A stretch of 64,000 nt of DNA from Streblospio benedicti (Eukaryota; Annelida; Polychaeta; Spionida; Spionidae), in the NCBI GenBank assembly GCA_019095985.1, contig CM032665.1:42516303-42580302 (forward strand). The letters are read 5' to 3'. Below the pieces are notes generated by a model, which worked only from the letters and a program-made list of their open reading frames with translations, was not told where the DNA came from and did no database searches. This document shows positions 10,976 through 21,022 of this stretch, in pieces. Made by a program: the position numbers and the translations under genes. Position 1 is the stretch's first letter, and the number at the start of each line of letters is the position of its first letter.

Positions 10976-11157
10976 CACAGTAGAGCCTCTCTATTAGGAC
11001 CACTTGTGGAATCGTATAAAGGTGGTCTCGATGTAGAGGTGGTCTTTATATGGAGGTTCCCGTTGGAATTGTTTTGAAGGATTTGGACCGAGAAATGTGG
11101 TTTTATTATTGAGATGGTCTCATTATAGAGGTGGTCTTAATTGGAGGTTCTACTGTA
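10976..11157 (+). mobile_element. Pogo-like MITE
   Basis: Left end ACAGTAGAGCCTCTCTATTA, right end GGAGGTTCTACTGTA, with a complete body of standard order. It lies between the two TAATCC clusters. Confidence 0.85.
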
Positions 11158-11536
11158 TATAAATGTATATTAGCGTGAGGAAAACAATACAACAGTAAGA
11201 TGTAAAATAAATTGGCTTATGACCACACAATGTTTCATCTCTTTAGAAAACTCGCTTTCACAGAAACTCCCTGGAGCGCGTTCAGTGATTGGTGGTAATC
11301 ATATAAACCATGTTCTACATAAATGTTTGCTACAAGATACCCTCATTTTCAGTGTACATGTAGTTTGCTTATAGACGTGCAGGAATTCAGCCATTTTATT
11401 ACATTTTGAGAGCATGTATTACCTCTTCATTCTATGCATACATGTATGCACGGATGACTTACTTACCCACGTCCACGACGATCTCATAACGTAATAACGT
11501 ACTAATACAGCCACAATTAAGCAAAAGCATAAATCA
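11158..11536. other. Non-coding spacer
   Basis: No gene. A CTGGAGCGCGTTCAGTGATT segment at about 11271 lies in otherwise AT-rich DNA. Confidence 0.35.
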
Positions 11537-11598
11537 TAATCCATCAATTATGCACTAAGCTCATTTAATCCTCTTAATCCACTTAATTTGCTTAATCC
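11537..11598. promoter_or_regulatory. Second TAATCC cluster
   Basis: Four TAATCC hexamers in 62 bp, all on the plus strand, at 11537, 11566, 11575 and 11593. The last three are spaced 9 and 18 bp apart in a (C/T)TTAATCC context, with a near match CTTAATTTG between them. Regular spacing of about one helical turn suits cooperative homeodomain binding. It could instead be a short degenerate tandem repeat of a 9-mer. Confidence 0.45.
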
Positions 11599-11859
11599 GC
11601 TGAAGCAGCAGCTTCAAAGAGCGGACAGCGACCGTCGCATGCCATACATCGAGAGTTAGTGGTGATTTGTCATTATCAATTTGTGATTCTGTGTCAACAA
11701 TAATATGGAGTAGAGGAGATATGATGTCTTGTGTCCCCCGCTATATGCAATATTGCCTCTATTGCAGCCATAACATTTTCCCATTCTATTACAATCTGTA
11801 TGTATATCTTTGCCTCTGCCTTGTGTAGCACGTATTTTATGTTGAATGGGGAAAAAGAA

Positions 11860-12041
11860 TACAGTAGAATCTCTCTATTCGGACCACCCATGGGACCAGT
11901 GTTAGGTGGTCTCAGTAGAGAGGTGGTCTCTATACAGAGGCTCATTTTGATAGCTTTATGCAGGTTTTGGATCGTGAAAGGTGGTCCTGTTAGAGATGTA
12001 GTCTGAATAGAGAGGTGGTCTTAATTGGAGGTTCTACTGTA
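11860..12041 (+). mobile_element. Pogo-like MITE
   Basis: Intact ends ACAGTAGAATCTCTC and GGAGGTTCTACTGTA in a TA target, with a full-length body. It directly abuts the 69-bp tandem repeat that follows. Confidence 0.88.
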
Positions 12042-12054
12042 ATACCTGATGGAC

Positions 12055-12192
12055 CTTCCTGATACCATTTTAAAAGTAGTCTTTTTATCTGCCTGCATGT
12101 ACGTTCTATGAAAATATTCAAATCTTCCTGATACCATTTTAAAGGTAGTCTTTTTATCTGCCTGCATGTATGTTCTATGAAAATATTCAAAC
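12055..12192. repeat. 69-bp tandem duplication, two copies
   Basis: Two units starting CTTCCTGATACC at 12055 and 12124 are nearly identical, with only a few base differences. Each runs through TAGTCTTTTTATCTGCCTGC to GAAAATATTCAAA. Near-identity implies a recent local duplication. Confidence 0.9.
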
Positions 12193-12836
12193 ACATGAAA
12201 TGAAGTTTCACGTAGTCGATCCACCCTCGGCCACATCGCTATCGCAGGCCGCGGCCTCGACAGCTGCCTTCTGAGGCGGACTCGCTGGTCCCGGGCGGGG
12301 CCCCCGAACATGACGTATTAATGCGCCCGCTTTATCGCAATTGTTCAATCGTCTGTGGATTAGAGCGTTAGGGACGTTTTACGGGCCTCCGATCGCCTAG
12401 TCAGATACGCTTATTGGTTGAGGAGGCATTAGCCAGGATGCAGGTGGGTGAGGGGAGTTTGAGATTGAGGGAGGACTCAGGGAGGGGGACAGGGGGAGTT
12501 AAAGTGTGAGTTTGTTATGTGGCGAGATAGAACAATTAAGTGGCAATTTGAATTGCAATTGTTGCGTCGCTTCAGACGCTGAAGTGAAAGCCTAGGGATT
12601 GTTTTGTTTCTAACTATGTATGTGTGCATGTTTCCCGACAAGCTAGTGTGTTTATCGTTGAACTGATTTCGTTCAACTTTACACAATTATAAGGTATGAG
12701 GTGACACTGAAGTGATTCGATTTGGAGCAATTTATATATAAGTTAGGTTTGCAATTCATGAAATGTTGTTATAGCGACGCGGTGTTCTTTGAACACTTTT
12801 CATCTAGCTATATATATTTACAGCATACACTCGTCT
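12193..12836. other. CpG-rich non-coding block and spacer
   Basis: 12205-12420 is CpG-rich and includes the perfect 12-bp palindrome AGGCCGCGGCCT, a GACGTATTAATGCGC segment and a GGATTA site at about 12357. This is a candidate regulatory island with no coding frame. The remainder to 12836 is AT-rich spacer. Confidence 0.4.
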
Positions 12837-13189
12837 CAGGGACGGATTCAGTGGGGGGGGCTCGGGGAGCTCTAGCCCCCCCCCCCACCCCCCGCCTGCC
12901 ATATTAACCTTAAAGCCCCCCCCCCGCCCCTACAATTTAGCCCCCCCGCCCCCCTCCTTTTTCCCACCAAAAAACTTCATTTTCATAGGGTTTTTCATGA
13001 AATCCCGTAAGTGAGCCCCCCCTTTTTCCTTATGTTTTCCTTACGTCCCTTTTCCAAAAACCTGGATCTGCCCCCACGCACGGACAAATCCGCCCGCCCC
13101 CCGCTCTCAAAATTTGAAAAATTAGCCCCCCCTCGCTCTCAAAATTTGAAAATTAGCCCCCCGGTCTCAAATTTCTGAATCTGTCCCTG
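12837..13189 (+). mobile_element. Expanded hAT-like MITE with 5-bp target duplication
   Basis: Ends CAGGGACGGATTCAG and CTGAATCTGTCCCTG are inverted repeats differing at one base. They are flanked directly by CGTCT on both sides (12832-12836 and 13190-13194). Inside are C-rich runs, the family word ATAGGGTTTTTCATGAAATC, an internal right-end-like CCTGGATCTGCC at about 13061, and a threefold tandem repeat of CTCTCAAAATTTGAAAAATTAGC (13105-13175). It is the longest family member here, apparently grown by internal duplication. Confidence 0.8.
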
Positions 13190-13194
13190 CGTCT

Positions 13195-14431
13195 GACTAT
13201 GTACAGCATAAGTCGTCACGTCTCAAGGCTAAATGGAGAGTTTATGGTTTCATGCATGTACAATGCACTTCTGTTCAAGAAAATGTGTTTATAGGTGTAG
13301 GTGGAGTGATAACTTTTGATCTAGAGTACAAAAAACTATAGTTGAAAGTCTTCAGTGCACTGTTGCAAACAATTCTAATTCATGCTATAAGCTGAAATTA
13401 AGGATCTAGCGTTTTCAATGTCAACCCACGATGTGACGAACACAGTGTAAACGCATCAACTACATACATACTATTGCAAAACCTCGCATCCATCTCTGCA
13501 TTCTTATTGACCATCCACTGATTCCGATGACCGTCATATGGTACTAGGCTAATAAAATGACACAAGTTCAATTCTCATTGCACCCTACCCTGGATAATTT
13601 TCAGTTGTGTAAAACAGCAGTGTATGTATGATTGTATTATACATGTAGATTATATAGACCCAGACACCCAACTTAAAGGCGTCAATTGGGACTGCATTGG
13701 TGGGATTCCCCACCGGTTTGAGGGCTGCCACCTAAATACAGGAGTCAATGGTGATGTTTTTTGCTATTATCGGTAGAGGAGACTCTCCATCAATCATATC
13801 ACACTTTTAGGAGGTCAGACAGTATTATTCAGTTAAAACTTTATGTACAACAAAACTAGAAAAGTAAAACTTTCAATTACATTGGCATTTTGTTTGTTTG
13901 TATGTTTATTTGTTTATTTGTTTGTTTTTGTTTTTATTTAATGAATTTTCTAAAAATAAAATCATGACCGAGCAACAACAAAAACCATTCATCAGCAGGA
14001 ACAAAGTATACATTACAAGCCTTGAATCACCTTCACCGAAAGTTGAACGGTTAAGGAAGGAAATTTCTTAATGACTATGTATTTGCCGGGTATTGACTTG
14101 ATGGCCCAAACAGCGAGGTTGGAAGTGGGCTTCATTACAGCTCTCGGGTGGCGGATGTGGCCCTCTTACGCCCGGGCCACACCACTCTCAGCATGCGGAT
14201 ACGGAGTCAGGGTACGGGCCACTAGGGCGATCTTTGGACAAGAAAACTTCCCTTCTTGAACTCTTGATAGATGTTCAACTGAAAACTTGATTTTGATTCA
14301 ATGAATTAGTCTTGCTTTGGTACAGTGGTAGGGTTGGTTTTTGTGTGGGGGAAGGGGGTATTATCATAGTGTTTATTACATCATAGGTGCTTTAATTTTA
14401 CTCCTCCTTTTTTATTTTAGTTGTATGTAAC
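13195..14431. other. Non-coding spacer
   Basis: A (GTTT)n/(GTTTATTT) tract lies at about 13890-13940. 14065-14240 is CpG-richer (CTCTTACGCCCGGGCCACAC). No gene is recognised. Confidence 0.4.
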
Positions 14432-14632
14432 TACTGTAGAACCTCTCTATTAGGCTGACCACCTTTGGGACCAGCTTTGGACGGTCTCAATAGAGAGGTG
14501 GTCTCTATACAGAGGTGGTCTCTATACAGAGGTTCATTTTGATAGTTTTATGAAGGTTTAGGGCCGTGAAAAGTGGTCTTATCATAGAGGTGGTCTCAAT
14601 AGAGAGGTGGTCTTTATTGGAGGTTCCACTAT
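14432..14632 (+). mobile_element. Pogo-like MITE with internal duplication
   Basis: Left end TACTGTAGAACCTCTC and right end GGAGGTTCCACTATA. GGTGGTCTCTATACAGA is tandemly doubled at about 14500-14533, making this copy about 20 bp longer than its relatives. Confidence 0.85.
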
Positions 14633-15878
14633 ATATACGCTTTCCATCTTGCCCATAAGCCCATAAATATCTGATTGAATGCCCCCCCCCTCTATTCTTT
14701 ACCCCATTCCCCAACCCCAACCGCAACACATACAAAACAAAAACAAAAACAAAACAAAAAGTCTTTTGGAAGTTTTGGAAAAAGAACTGCCTCCACAAAA
14801 GCCACGATGAGCCCCGACCCTCAACCGGGTAAAGAGCGACAGATCTGCTTGCATTCACCCGACCCGCCCACGGAAATGACACTGTTGTGTGAGAGACCGG
14901 ACACTCGGGTCCGGGGAGAGTCGTGCACATGTGCCCCCTCTCTAAACGTATTCTATTACCGAGGGTGAGACGCTATGTGCTTAGGGACAGTTCATTATTT
15001 ATGGGGAGGTGGCGGAGGTTTTTCTGAAAATGTCTTTATAAAGTTGGAGATCCGCCTCTTTTTTCATGTACAAAGTTGATAGTCCGCTCTAAATCTCTAT
15101 GTGCAAAGTTGGCGGCCTCCCATTAATTTTCTCCTGCCCCTCCTCATAAATAATGGACGGTCCTTTACAAGGACGTCACTAGCTGCTGAGTCCGGGCCCG
15201 ACCCTTTTTCTCTCCCTTTTTTTGATATTTTTGTCCATGTGCTCAGCTTACAAAGCCAATAAAAAAAATATAATGAATAATGAAGTTTGACTAGTCTACC
15301 CAGAGGGTCTGGGGATCGATCCTCGTTCAGGCCGGGTTAAGGCTGAATAAGTCTCAACTATTAACCTTGTTAAAAATCCCTAAACCATAGCCCAGTAGTG
15401 AAATTGTCGTTCATTGGGCCTTGTTATAGTCCTATGATATGCTAGTGACTAGTGAGAGCATCTGTGTGAGGGTGGATGTGATGTCGGGTGCTAGTGTTGG
15501 TGTATGCTTGTGAAGGGTCTTTGTGGGCTAGTGCGAGTTAGGGATGATCTCCAACCAAGTTCATTGGGGATGGTCCGGGACCAAGTTGCATGAACTTTGT
15601 TTGGGAATGCGTATGAGAATTTGAAGAATTCTATAGTTTTATCTCCATGGCCAGTGCCGTTTGTCTCTTGATCTACAGCAACCATTTATTTAATCATAGA
15701 CAATATGCAAATAATTTACAGTGCTAACGGGACATTTGTGTTAAAAGTTTGCATCACCTGTCAACCATGTCACTCGTGATTCACAATTCATCCTGTCTGC
15801 ATCCATCTAGTACTTACACCCTCAGCTGAATGCTGCTGAGTGCTAGTACGCCGAGGTCATGTCCACTCCATGTCCATT
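14633..15878. other. Non-coding spacer with a CpG-rich patch
   Basis: About 14800-14960 is CpG-rich with a small hairpin (CCGGAC-ACTCGG-GTCCGG). At 15313-15340, GGGGATCGATCCTCG resembles a tRNA B box and could be a SINE scrap. No gene is recognised. Confidence 0.35.
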
Positions 15879-15985
15879 AGTGGTCATTTTTGCTTGACCG
15901 CTCGCGGCTTTTATCGGTCATCTTTGCAACCTGATTAGGCGATTTTGAGATGATTGCTGACCGCTTGCCATGTCATCAGTGGTCA
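15879..15985. promoter_or_regulatory. Cluster of TGACC(A/G)CT motifs
   Basis: The octamer TGACC(A/G)CT occurs four times in 107 bp: AGTGGTCA at 15879 and 15978 (reverse) and TGACCGCT at 15895 and 15958 (forward). The pattern is roughly symmetric, reverse-forward-forward-reverse. An octamer ATGCAAAT (POU-type) follows at 16015-16022. The TGACC core resembles nuclear-receptor half-sites. I infer a regulatory element. Confidence 0.35.
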
Positions 15986-16022
15986 TTATCGGCACAATCA
16001 GCAAACGACAATAGATGCAAAT

Positions 16023-16513
16023 GAAGCGTGCTAACCCCGTTGAACTTGAATGCGACTGGTTAACTCAATTTAACTGGCGCTGGATAGAACTAATTTGGCG
16101 GGATTCGATAACATTGGCTCTGGCGAGTGGATTCGTTAGGGAAATGACATTGGCAGTGTTTGTGACGTTTAGTGATTGTTGATTCTGTTACGCTGTAATT
16201 TGGTCAGCTATAGAGCTATATATAGAGGTGCTGTACGTTTGACTGAATTTCAAATCAATTGAATTGAGAATTTCTTGTTGACTTGTTGTTGTGATTGGTG
16301 GAATATTTCCATCTCTTCCAGCACCCAACCTGGTCAACCAAGCACTCAGACAGCACAAACACACAGTCCCTAAATGCGATTTCCGCATACACTATAGCCT
16401 AGTGATAAATATTCTCTCCATAATGTCTCCATACACCCTTGAAATCTCTTTTAGACGATATAGAACTGTGCAGTTTTATGAAGGAGGATAATTTACAAAA
16501 TGAGCATGATTAA
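16023..16513. other. Non-coding spacer
   Basis: The TTGAACTTGAATGCGACTGG area (16040-16110) continues the mixed composition of the preceding block. The rest is plain spacer. Confidence 0.35.
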
Positions 16514-16695
16514 TACAGTAGAACCTCTCTATCAGGACCACCTTCGGTACCAGTGCTAGGTGGTCTCAATAGATAGGTGGTCTCTATACAGAGGTTCGTT
16601 TTGGTAGCTTTATGAAGATTTGAGACCATGAAAAGTGGTCTTATTACAGAGGTGGTCGCACTAGAGAAGTGGTCTTAATTGGATGTTCTACTGTA
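16514..16695 (+). mobile_element. Pogo-like MITE
   Basis: Ends TACAGTAGAACCTCTC and TGGATGTTCTACTGTA in a TA target, body complete. It sits 70 bp upstream of the four-E-box block. Confidence 0.88.
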
Positions 16696-16765
16696 TACTG
16701 GTCTGTGCTTTAGACTGGCCAGACAACACCCCATACGATCAACTTTCCCACGCCTCGTTCTCGCT

Positions 16766-16843
16766 CACGTGCCGCTACAATCACGTGGTAAGCCGTGTGT
16801 GGTAAACAATCAATGGAGTCACGTGCCGCTCTGCAGACACGTG
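16766..16843. promoter_or_regulatory. Four CACGTG E-boxes in a duplicated module
   Basis: CACGTG occurs at 16766, 16782, 16820 and 16838. The first and third are followed by the same CCGCT, so the arrangement is CACGTGCCGCT-N5-CACGTG, then CACGTGCCGCT-N7-CACGTG 54 bp later. Chance expectation for CACGTG in 78 bp is about 0.02. CACGTG is the core for bHLH-Zip factors such as USF, Myc/Max and TFE. This looks like a duplicated E-box pair in a proximal promoter or enhancer. Confidence 0.5.
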
Positions 16844-17236
16844 TTCTCATACATTACTACGCCTATCGTAGTACCATTTTCACCACCAGGTGGCCTCAAA
16901 CAATTGCATTATGGGTATTTTTAGGAAAACATTAAACAGTTTCTACAATTTTCTCCCCGGTACGCCACAGTACCACAGGGTCTTTGGTTGATCGAGACCA
17001 AAACGAGTATGTATGCCTTCTGGCGGCGAAAACGGTATTGAGATAGTACTAACTATTTTGATAAATACCAATCAATTATTTTTATATGCGAAGTGGTGAC
17101 ATTTCAGGCATAAATCAACAGAGGTTATTCGGGCGTTGACATCTGTATAGAATTAGGAGCACACTATGTTTTGGGTCACGTGATCTGAAGAGTTATGTGC
17201 TCTATTTTTGAAGACTCGGCACTCTCTCTACAATAT
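16844..17236. other. Non-coding spacer
   Basis: No gene. It includes TGCATTATGGGTA at 16905 and a GGTCACGTGATCTG E-box at 17174. Confidence 0.35.
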
Positions 17237-17430
17237 GATCTTATTATCATAGGCAGATCCAGGTTTTGGGAAAGGGGGGGGGGGCGCACTTTAGGGCTTT
17301 CATGAAAAACCGTATGAAAATGAAATATCTTGGTTGGAAAAAGGGGGGGGGGGCTTCTTCCCCCTCCCCACCCGGATCTGCCTATGATTATGGAGCTGGT
17401 CTCTTTATAGAGATGGTCTTAAATCAGAGT
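17237..17430 (+). mobile_element. Pogo-like MITE remnant split by a hAT-like MITE
   Basis: GATCTTATTAT (17237-17247) and ATTATGGAGCTGGTCTC through GAGATGGTCTTAAATC (17387-17427) are the two sides of one 3' half of the GGTGGTCTC family, whose usual text there is GGTCTTATTATAGAGGTGGT. The hAT-like element lies exactly between, and ATTAT of the host is present on both sides. Only the right part of the host element survives. Confidence 0.85.
17248..17386 (+). mobile_element. hAT-like MITE, intact, with 5-bp TSD
   Basis: The 139-bp element has perfect 13-bp inverted ends (CATAGGCAGATCC and GGATCTGCCTATG), G-run and C-run flanks, the internal word TTTCATGAAAAACCG, and ATTAT duplicated at 17243-17247 and 17387-17391. 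Because the host sequence is known, the duplication length of 5 bp is certain. The C-A-n-n-G start and 5-bp duplication fit the hAT group that makes 5-bp duplications. No transposase is present. Confidence 0.9.
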
Positions 17431-18013
17431 CGCGCTGCAGTTTAGATATTTTCTCGTGTTGTTTAAATCTTGAAGATGTAGACTCCTCTATATCGGAAAT
17501 AAAATTATCCTGATCCTGATGACACAAAACTGCATTGTATCAATGGTTGTGATTTCTGTTCTTGAAAGCAATATGTTGGTCTCTATTACATTGTATTTCC
17601 ATTTTAGAAGCCATGATTTAATACTATTGAGAATCTGACATATTCAGATCGACCATAAAAAGACTTAAGCTTTGGAGGAGGTAGGAGAAAAATCCACTTT
17701 TAACTTATCAATGTTGGACTTAATTCATACGCGCAATTATTACTATTACATTACCCTATATGCACCATCCTTGCAAAACGACAATTCATTTTCTTTTCAA
17801 TTCATAGGACGCATGCCTAAAGTAAAGAAATGCAATACAACTGTACTCGTGTGGAACATTTATTCAAATCGAGGTCTCTATAAACTCACGGGAAAAACAG
17901 ACTTTATGGATGACTACATCGTTCCCATGCCAGGCTATGAATACTAACAATAATCATCACAATGATCAAAGTATGTAGCTTCTGTGCACCACGGGGTCTG
18001 TAATTGCTCATTA
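17431..18013. other. Non-coding spacer
   Basis: A 91-residue plus-strand frame at 17672-17947 has no domain or repeat and is probably chance. Confidence 0.35.
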
Positions 18014-18107
18014 AGATAAGGGATTATCAATACGTCTCATCTTCATTAGGGGATTACAAAATCAATAGCCTACTTATCTCCCAGCCTCGGTCAATAACTA
18101 CTTATCT
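18014..18107. promoter_or_regulatory. GATA-site cluster with two GGATTA sites
   Basis: AGATAAG (18014), CTTATCT (18073) and CTTATCT (18101) are three exact AGATAAG heptamers in 94 bp, where about 0.01 is expected. GGATTA at 18021 and 18051 adds two K50-homeodomain cores. This combination of GATA and Otx-type sites is known from early endomesoderm and neural enhancers in deuterostomes. Function here is inferred. Confidence 0.45.
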
Positions 18108-18422
18108 CTGCAACATCCTCGATCAATGCTAAACCTATCGGGGAGAGGAGGCTGCTATGGATTTTTTCCTCTTTCAGTTGCATTTTTTGTACATTTATAT
18201 AATGAGTATTGAATATTGCTTTCTATTTAAAGGCGATTAATTGATCTGCGCTGTGGTTACTTAGTATTTACTTTGAGTTACATTTTGTTCCGGTTGGAAT
18301 CATGGGTGTTACAATGTGCTCTCTTTTATTTATTTTTATTTTTTTTTTACTTTTTGCATTGCATGTAAATAACATTCGTTGTTTATTGTCTTTATTATGA
18401 AAATCTATACAATTGTAATACT
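18108..18422. other. Non-coding spacer
   Basis: A T-rich tract lies at 18330-18355. No gene is present. Confidence 0.35.
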
Positions 18423-18536
18423 CACTGGCAGATCCAGATTTTTAAAAGGGGGCCTCATGGGTTCTCCATGCGCGGTTAAAGGCAAAAACTTGAAAAGGGA
18501 AAATGTGCTTCTTCTGGAATTCCGGATCTGTTTATG
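18423..18536 (+). mobile_element. hAT-like MITE, short copy
   Basis: Ends CACTGGCAGATCCAG and CCGGATCTGTTTATG enclose TTTTTAAAAGGGGG and a decayed body of only 114 bp. Flanks ATACT and GCACT match at 3 of 5 bases, so the duplication is not clear. Confidence 0.7.
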
Positions 18537-19521
18537 GCACTTTCTATTAGCAAAACTGTAGCTACATGTAAGAGTAAATATCTAGTTTATGGTCGTCTTC
18601 CTAGTTAATCAGGATCAGTCTGCAACTGTTAAGAGGTGAGTTTGCTCAACACCCACCACCAGACCTAGAATCCATCTCACCACCTTCCCTATCCGCTCGG
18701 CTATTACATATTGCTAATGCAATCAACCGGCTTACATAATAATCCCCCATTTTCTCCCGGCACAAACATATGAGACTACCAACACAGACAGATCACATTA
18801 GAACAATAAATCAGCAGATCCAATATTACACGGCCAATATTAGATCCTCCTTGATAGCCCCATTTTTATGTCTAAAGATGGAACAGCTTCTGGGCCGAGG
18901 TGGAAGTGAAATGTTTACGATTAGGGATTTACTTTAGAGAATTGACTTTTACATTGATCACAACAATACATAAGATGGTATGGATTACGGATTTTGACGA
19001 ATAGTTATCGTTTTCACCCATCTTTAATTTCAAATATGAAATTATGCCTTCCATGAATGATGCTGCTACACCACAAGCTGCGACCACAGGTCTGCCAAAC
19101 ATAACGTTCCCAACATTGTATTTTAATATAACAATCTCATAAATAATACTCTTATTAATCATAAAGCATAATTACTAACTGTTTATAGAAGATAACACCC
19201 GCATGTACTAAAAACATTATTCTAAACTTCCTATTTTGTGTTTAAGGAAACTAACAATGTTAGTCACAATGTCCCCAAAAATTCCCACACTAACGCCTTT
19301 TGGCGAGATTAGCAGTAAATCATACGAGAGTTAATCCGCTGGCACACATATTGATTACCGGCGTGTTGACGCAGGAACTCGAGTGTTAGTACAGCAATAG
19401 ACGGGCACCGGGAAACTACAGCAGGTGCAAGGGCCTGGTAAACCTGGCAGATAGAGAGAAACAGGCAGAGATGAGTTGGAGGAGGATGGGAACATTGGGC
19501 CAAACATTACAAAGTTCTATA
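18537..19521. other. Non-coding; parts look like regulatory DNA
   Basis: 18600-18760 and 19295-19500 are of balanced composition with few repeats (GCGAGATTAGCAGTAAATC, GAGTTAATCCGCTGGCAC) and resemble conserved non-coding sequence. The coding frames seen have no protein character. Confidence 0.3.
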
Positions 19522-19685
19522 TACAGTAGAACCTCCAATTAAGGCCACCTCTCTATTGAGACCACTTTTCACGGTGCGGAACCTTCATAAGCTATTAAAA
19601 TGAACCTCTGTATAGAGACCACCTCTCTATTGAGAACACATAACACTGATCCCAGAGGTGGTCCTAATAGAGAGATTCTACTGCA
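19522..19685 (-). mobile_element. Pogo-like MITE, reverse orientation
   Basis: Read on the minus strand it runs from a family left end (19685) to the right end GGAGGTTCTACTGTA (19536-19522). It is slightly short, with a truncated middle. It is one of only a few minus-oriented copies in the window. Confidence 0.85.
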
Positions 19686-20334
19686 TTTGTTAGTGTTTGT
19701 TTTGGTTTGGTTTTCATCATATATGTATATTAAACATCTTATATTCTATGTTTTAGTAGCTATTAGTGACAGTGAAGCAGAAACATCTATCTTTAGATGA
19801 CAGTGAAGTTCTTTGTAAAATATCTATACAAACACACAACACACACACACACACACACATACACGACCCTCCCTTCCTCCTGTCAGCCATCCACCCCACC
19901 CAAACCCCGCCCACCCAAAAAAGTGGTGTCATTTATAATTTCAAAAACAGTATAGTTCTGTTACATCTAATACAATGAATAAGAGTCAGCGTAAGAATAG
20001 AATCAATTACCAGCCAGATTAATACAGCACTGGGGAAGTCCATGTTTGGTCTGGGCTGTGCGCGTGCGCAGTGCACATGGCCCGAGTAGCCAGTGTTGAC
20101 ACGGACTCTCCACGTGTTGTCACAGCACTAGATCGATGCACAGAAACAACAGCAGGTGGCGGCAGCACTCAAAAGTAACAAGAGGATTCAATACGGCGTA
20201 AGTTGGCCGATGGTAAGAGTAAACAGCGTCCGTAACATTAGCCCTCCGTGTAAATAGGCTCATTGATTGTACACGCCCTTGGTTTAAGGTGTGATAAGCT
20301 CGACTTTTAAGAGAGCCGAGGAGCCATAGGCAGA
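19686..20334. other. Non-coding; E-box-rich balanced block
   Basis: A short (CA)n lies at 19836-19862. About 20030-20270 has balanced composition with GCGCGTGCGCAGTGCACATG, CCACGTGTTG and AGCAGGTGGCGGC E-boxes, and may be a regulatory element. No gene is present. Confidence 0.35.
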
Positions 20335-20529
20335 TCCAGTGGGGCGCAGGGCGCTTCAGCCCCCATCACCCCGCCTCCTTAGGTTTTTTCTCTCACCAAA
20401 ATACTTTATTTTCAGTGGGTTTTGACATGGCTGCCATCGATCGTGCGTATAAACATACGCAACCCAAGAAATCTCCTAGTGCGCCCACCCCGACCTCACA
20501 TTTTTCCCGAAAAACTGGATCTGCCAAAG
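20335..20529 (+). mobile_element. hAT-like MITE, long-form subfamily
   Basis: Left end CATAGGCAGATCCAG, right end CTGGATCTGCCAAAG. The interior holds ATACTTTATTTTCAGTGGGTTTT, then an extra segment GCCATCGATCGTGCGTATAAA absent from the short form but shared with copies at 33335 and 44949. Confidence 0.8.
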
Positions 20530-20969
20530 GAACGTTGTCTCTTTTCATGGGATCCAATTATGTTTCGATGTTATGAGTTGACCTTTGTTAATTTTTATTC
20601 CACATACGGTAATTCTCTTTGATTTTGTACACTTTAGACGAATGACCTTTATCTATCTATCCTACAATTAACCGTATGAGTAATTACAAAATATAAACCA
20701 GAGAATAAATGAAGACGATGTATTCTCAGTGAGAGTATTTTAACTGGACAGCATCTTAATCACACCAAAAACATTCATAATAGCATTTCAATACAAGGGA
20801 TATCAGAATATGATGACGTCATCAAGTTACGTTCAGTAACGCCAGCAACGCGTTCAACTTCCTATCCAGTGCGCCACAGCTGCAGTACTCGACTCCTATA
20901 GTGCTATAGTACTAGACAAGACGCCTATGCGTGAGTATGGGCCTACATTACCACAAATGACTCTTGTGA
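20530..20969. other. Spacer with a perfect CRE palindrome
   Basis: TGATGACGTCATCA at 20811-20824 is a perfect 14-bp palindrome built on the full cAMP-response element TGACGTCA. A GTTACGTTCAGTAACGCC near-palindrome follows. Nothing else is recognised. Confidence 0.45.
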
Positions 20970-21022
20970 AATGACACACTTGTACCCCACCCACCCTCCT
21001 TAAAAAACTGGATCTGCCAGTG
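20970..21022 (-). mobile_element. hAT-like MITE end fragment
   Basis: CTTAAAAAACTGGATCTGCCAGTG preceded by CCCACCCACC matches one end of the family. The opposite end is not found. Confidence 0.5.
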
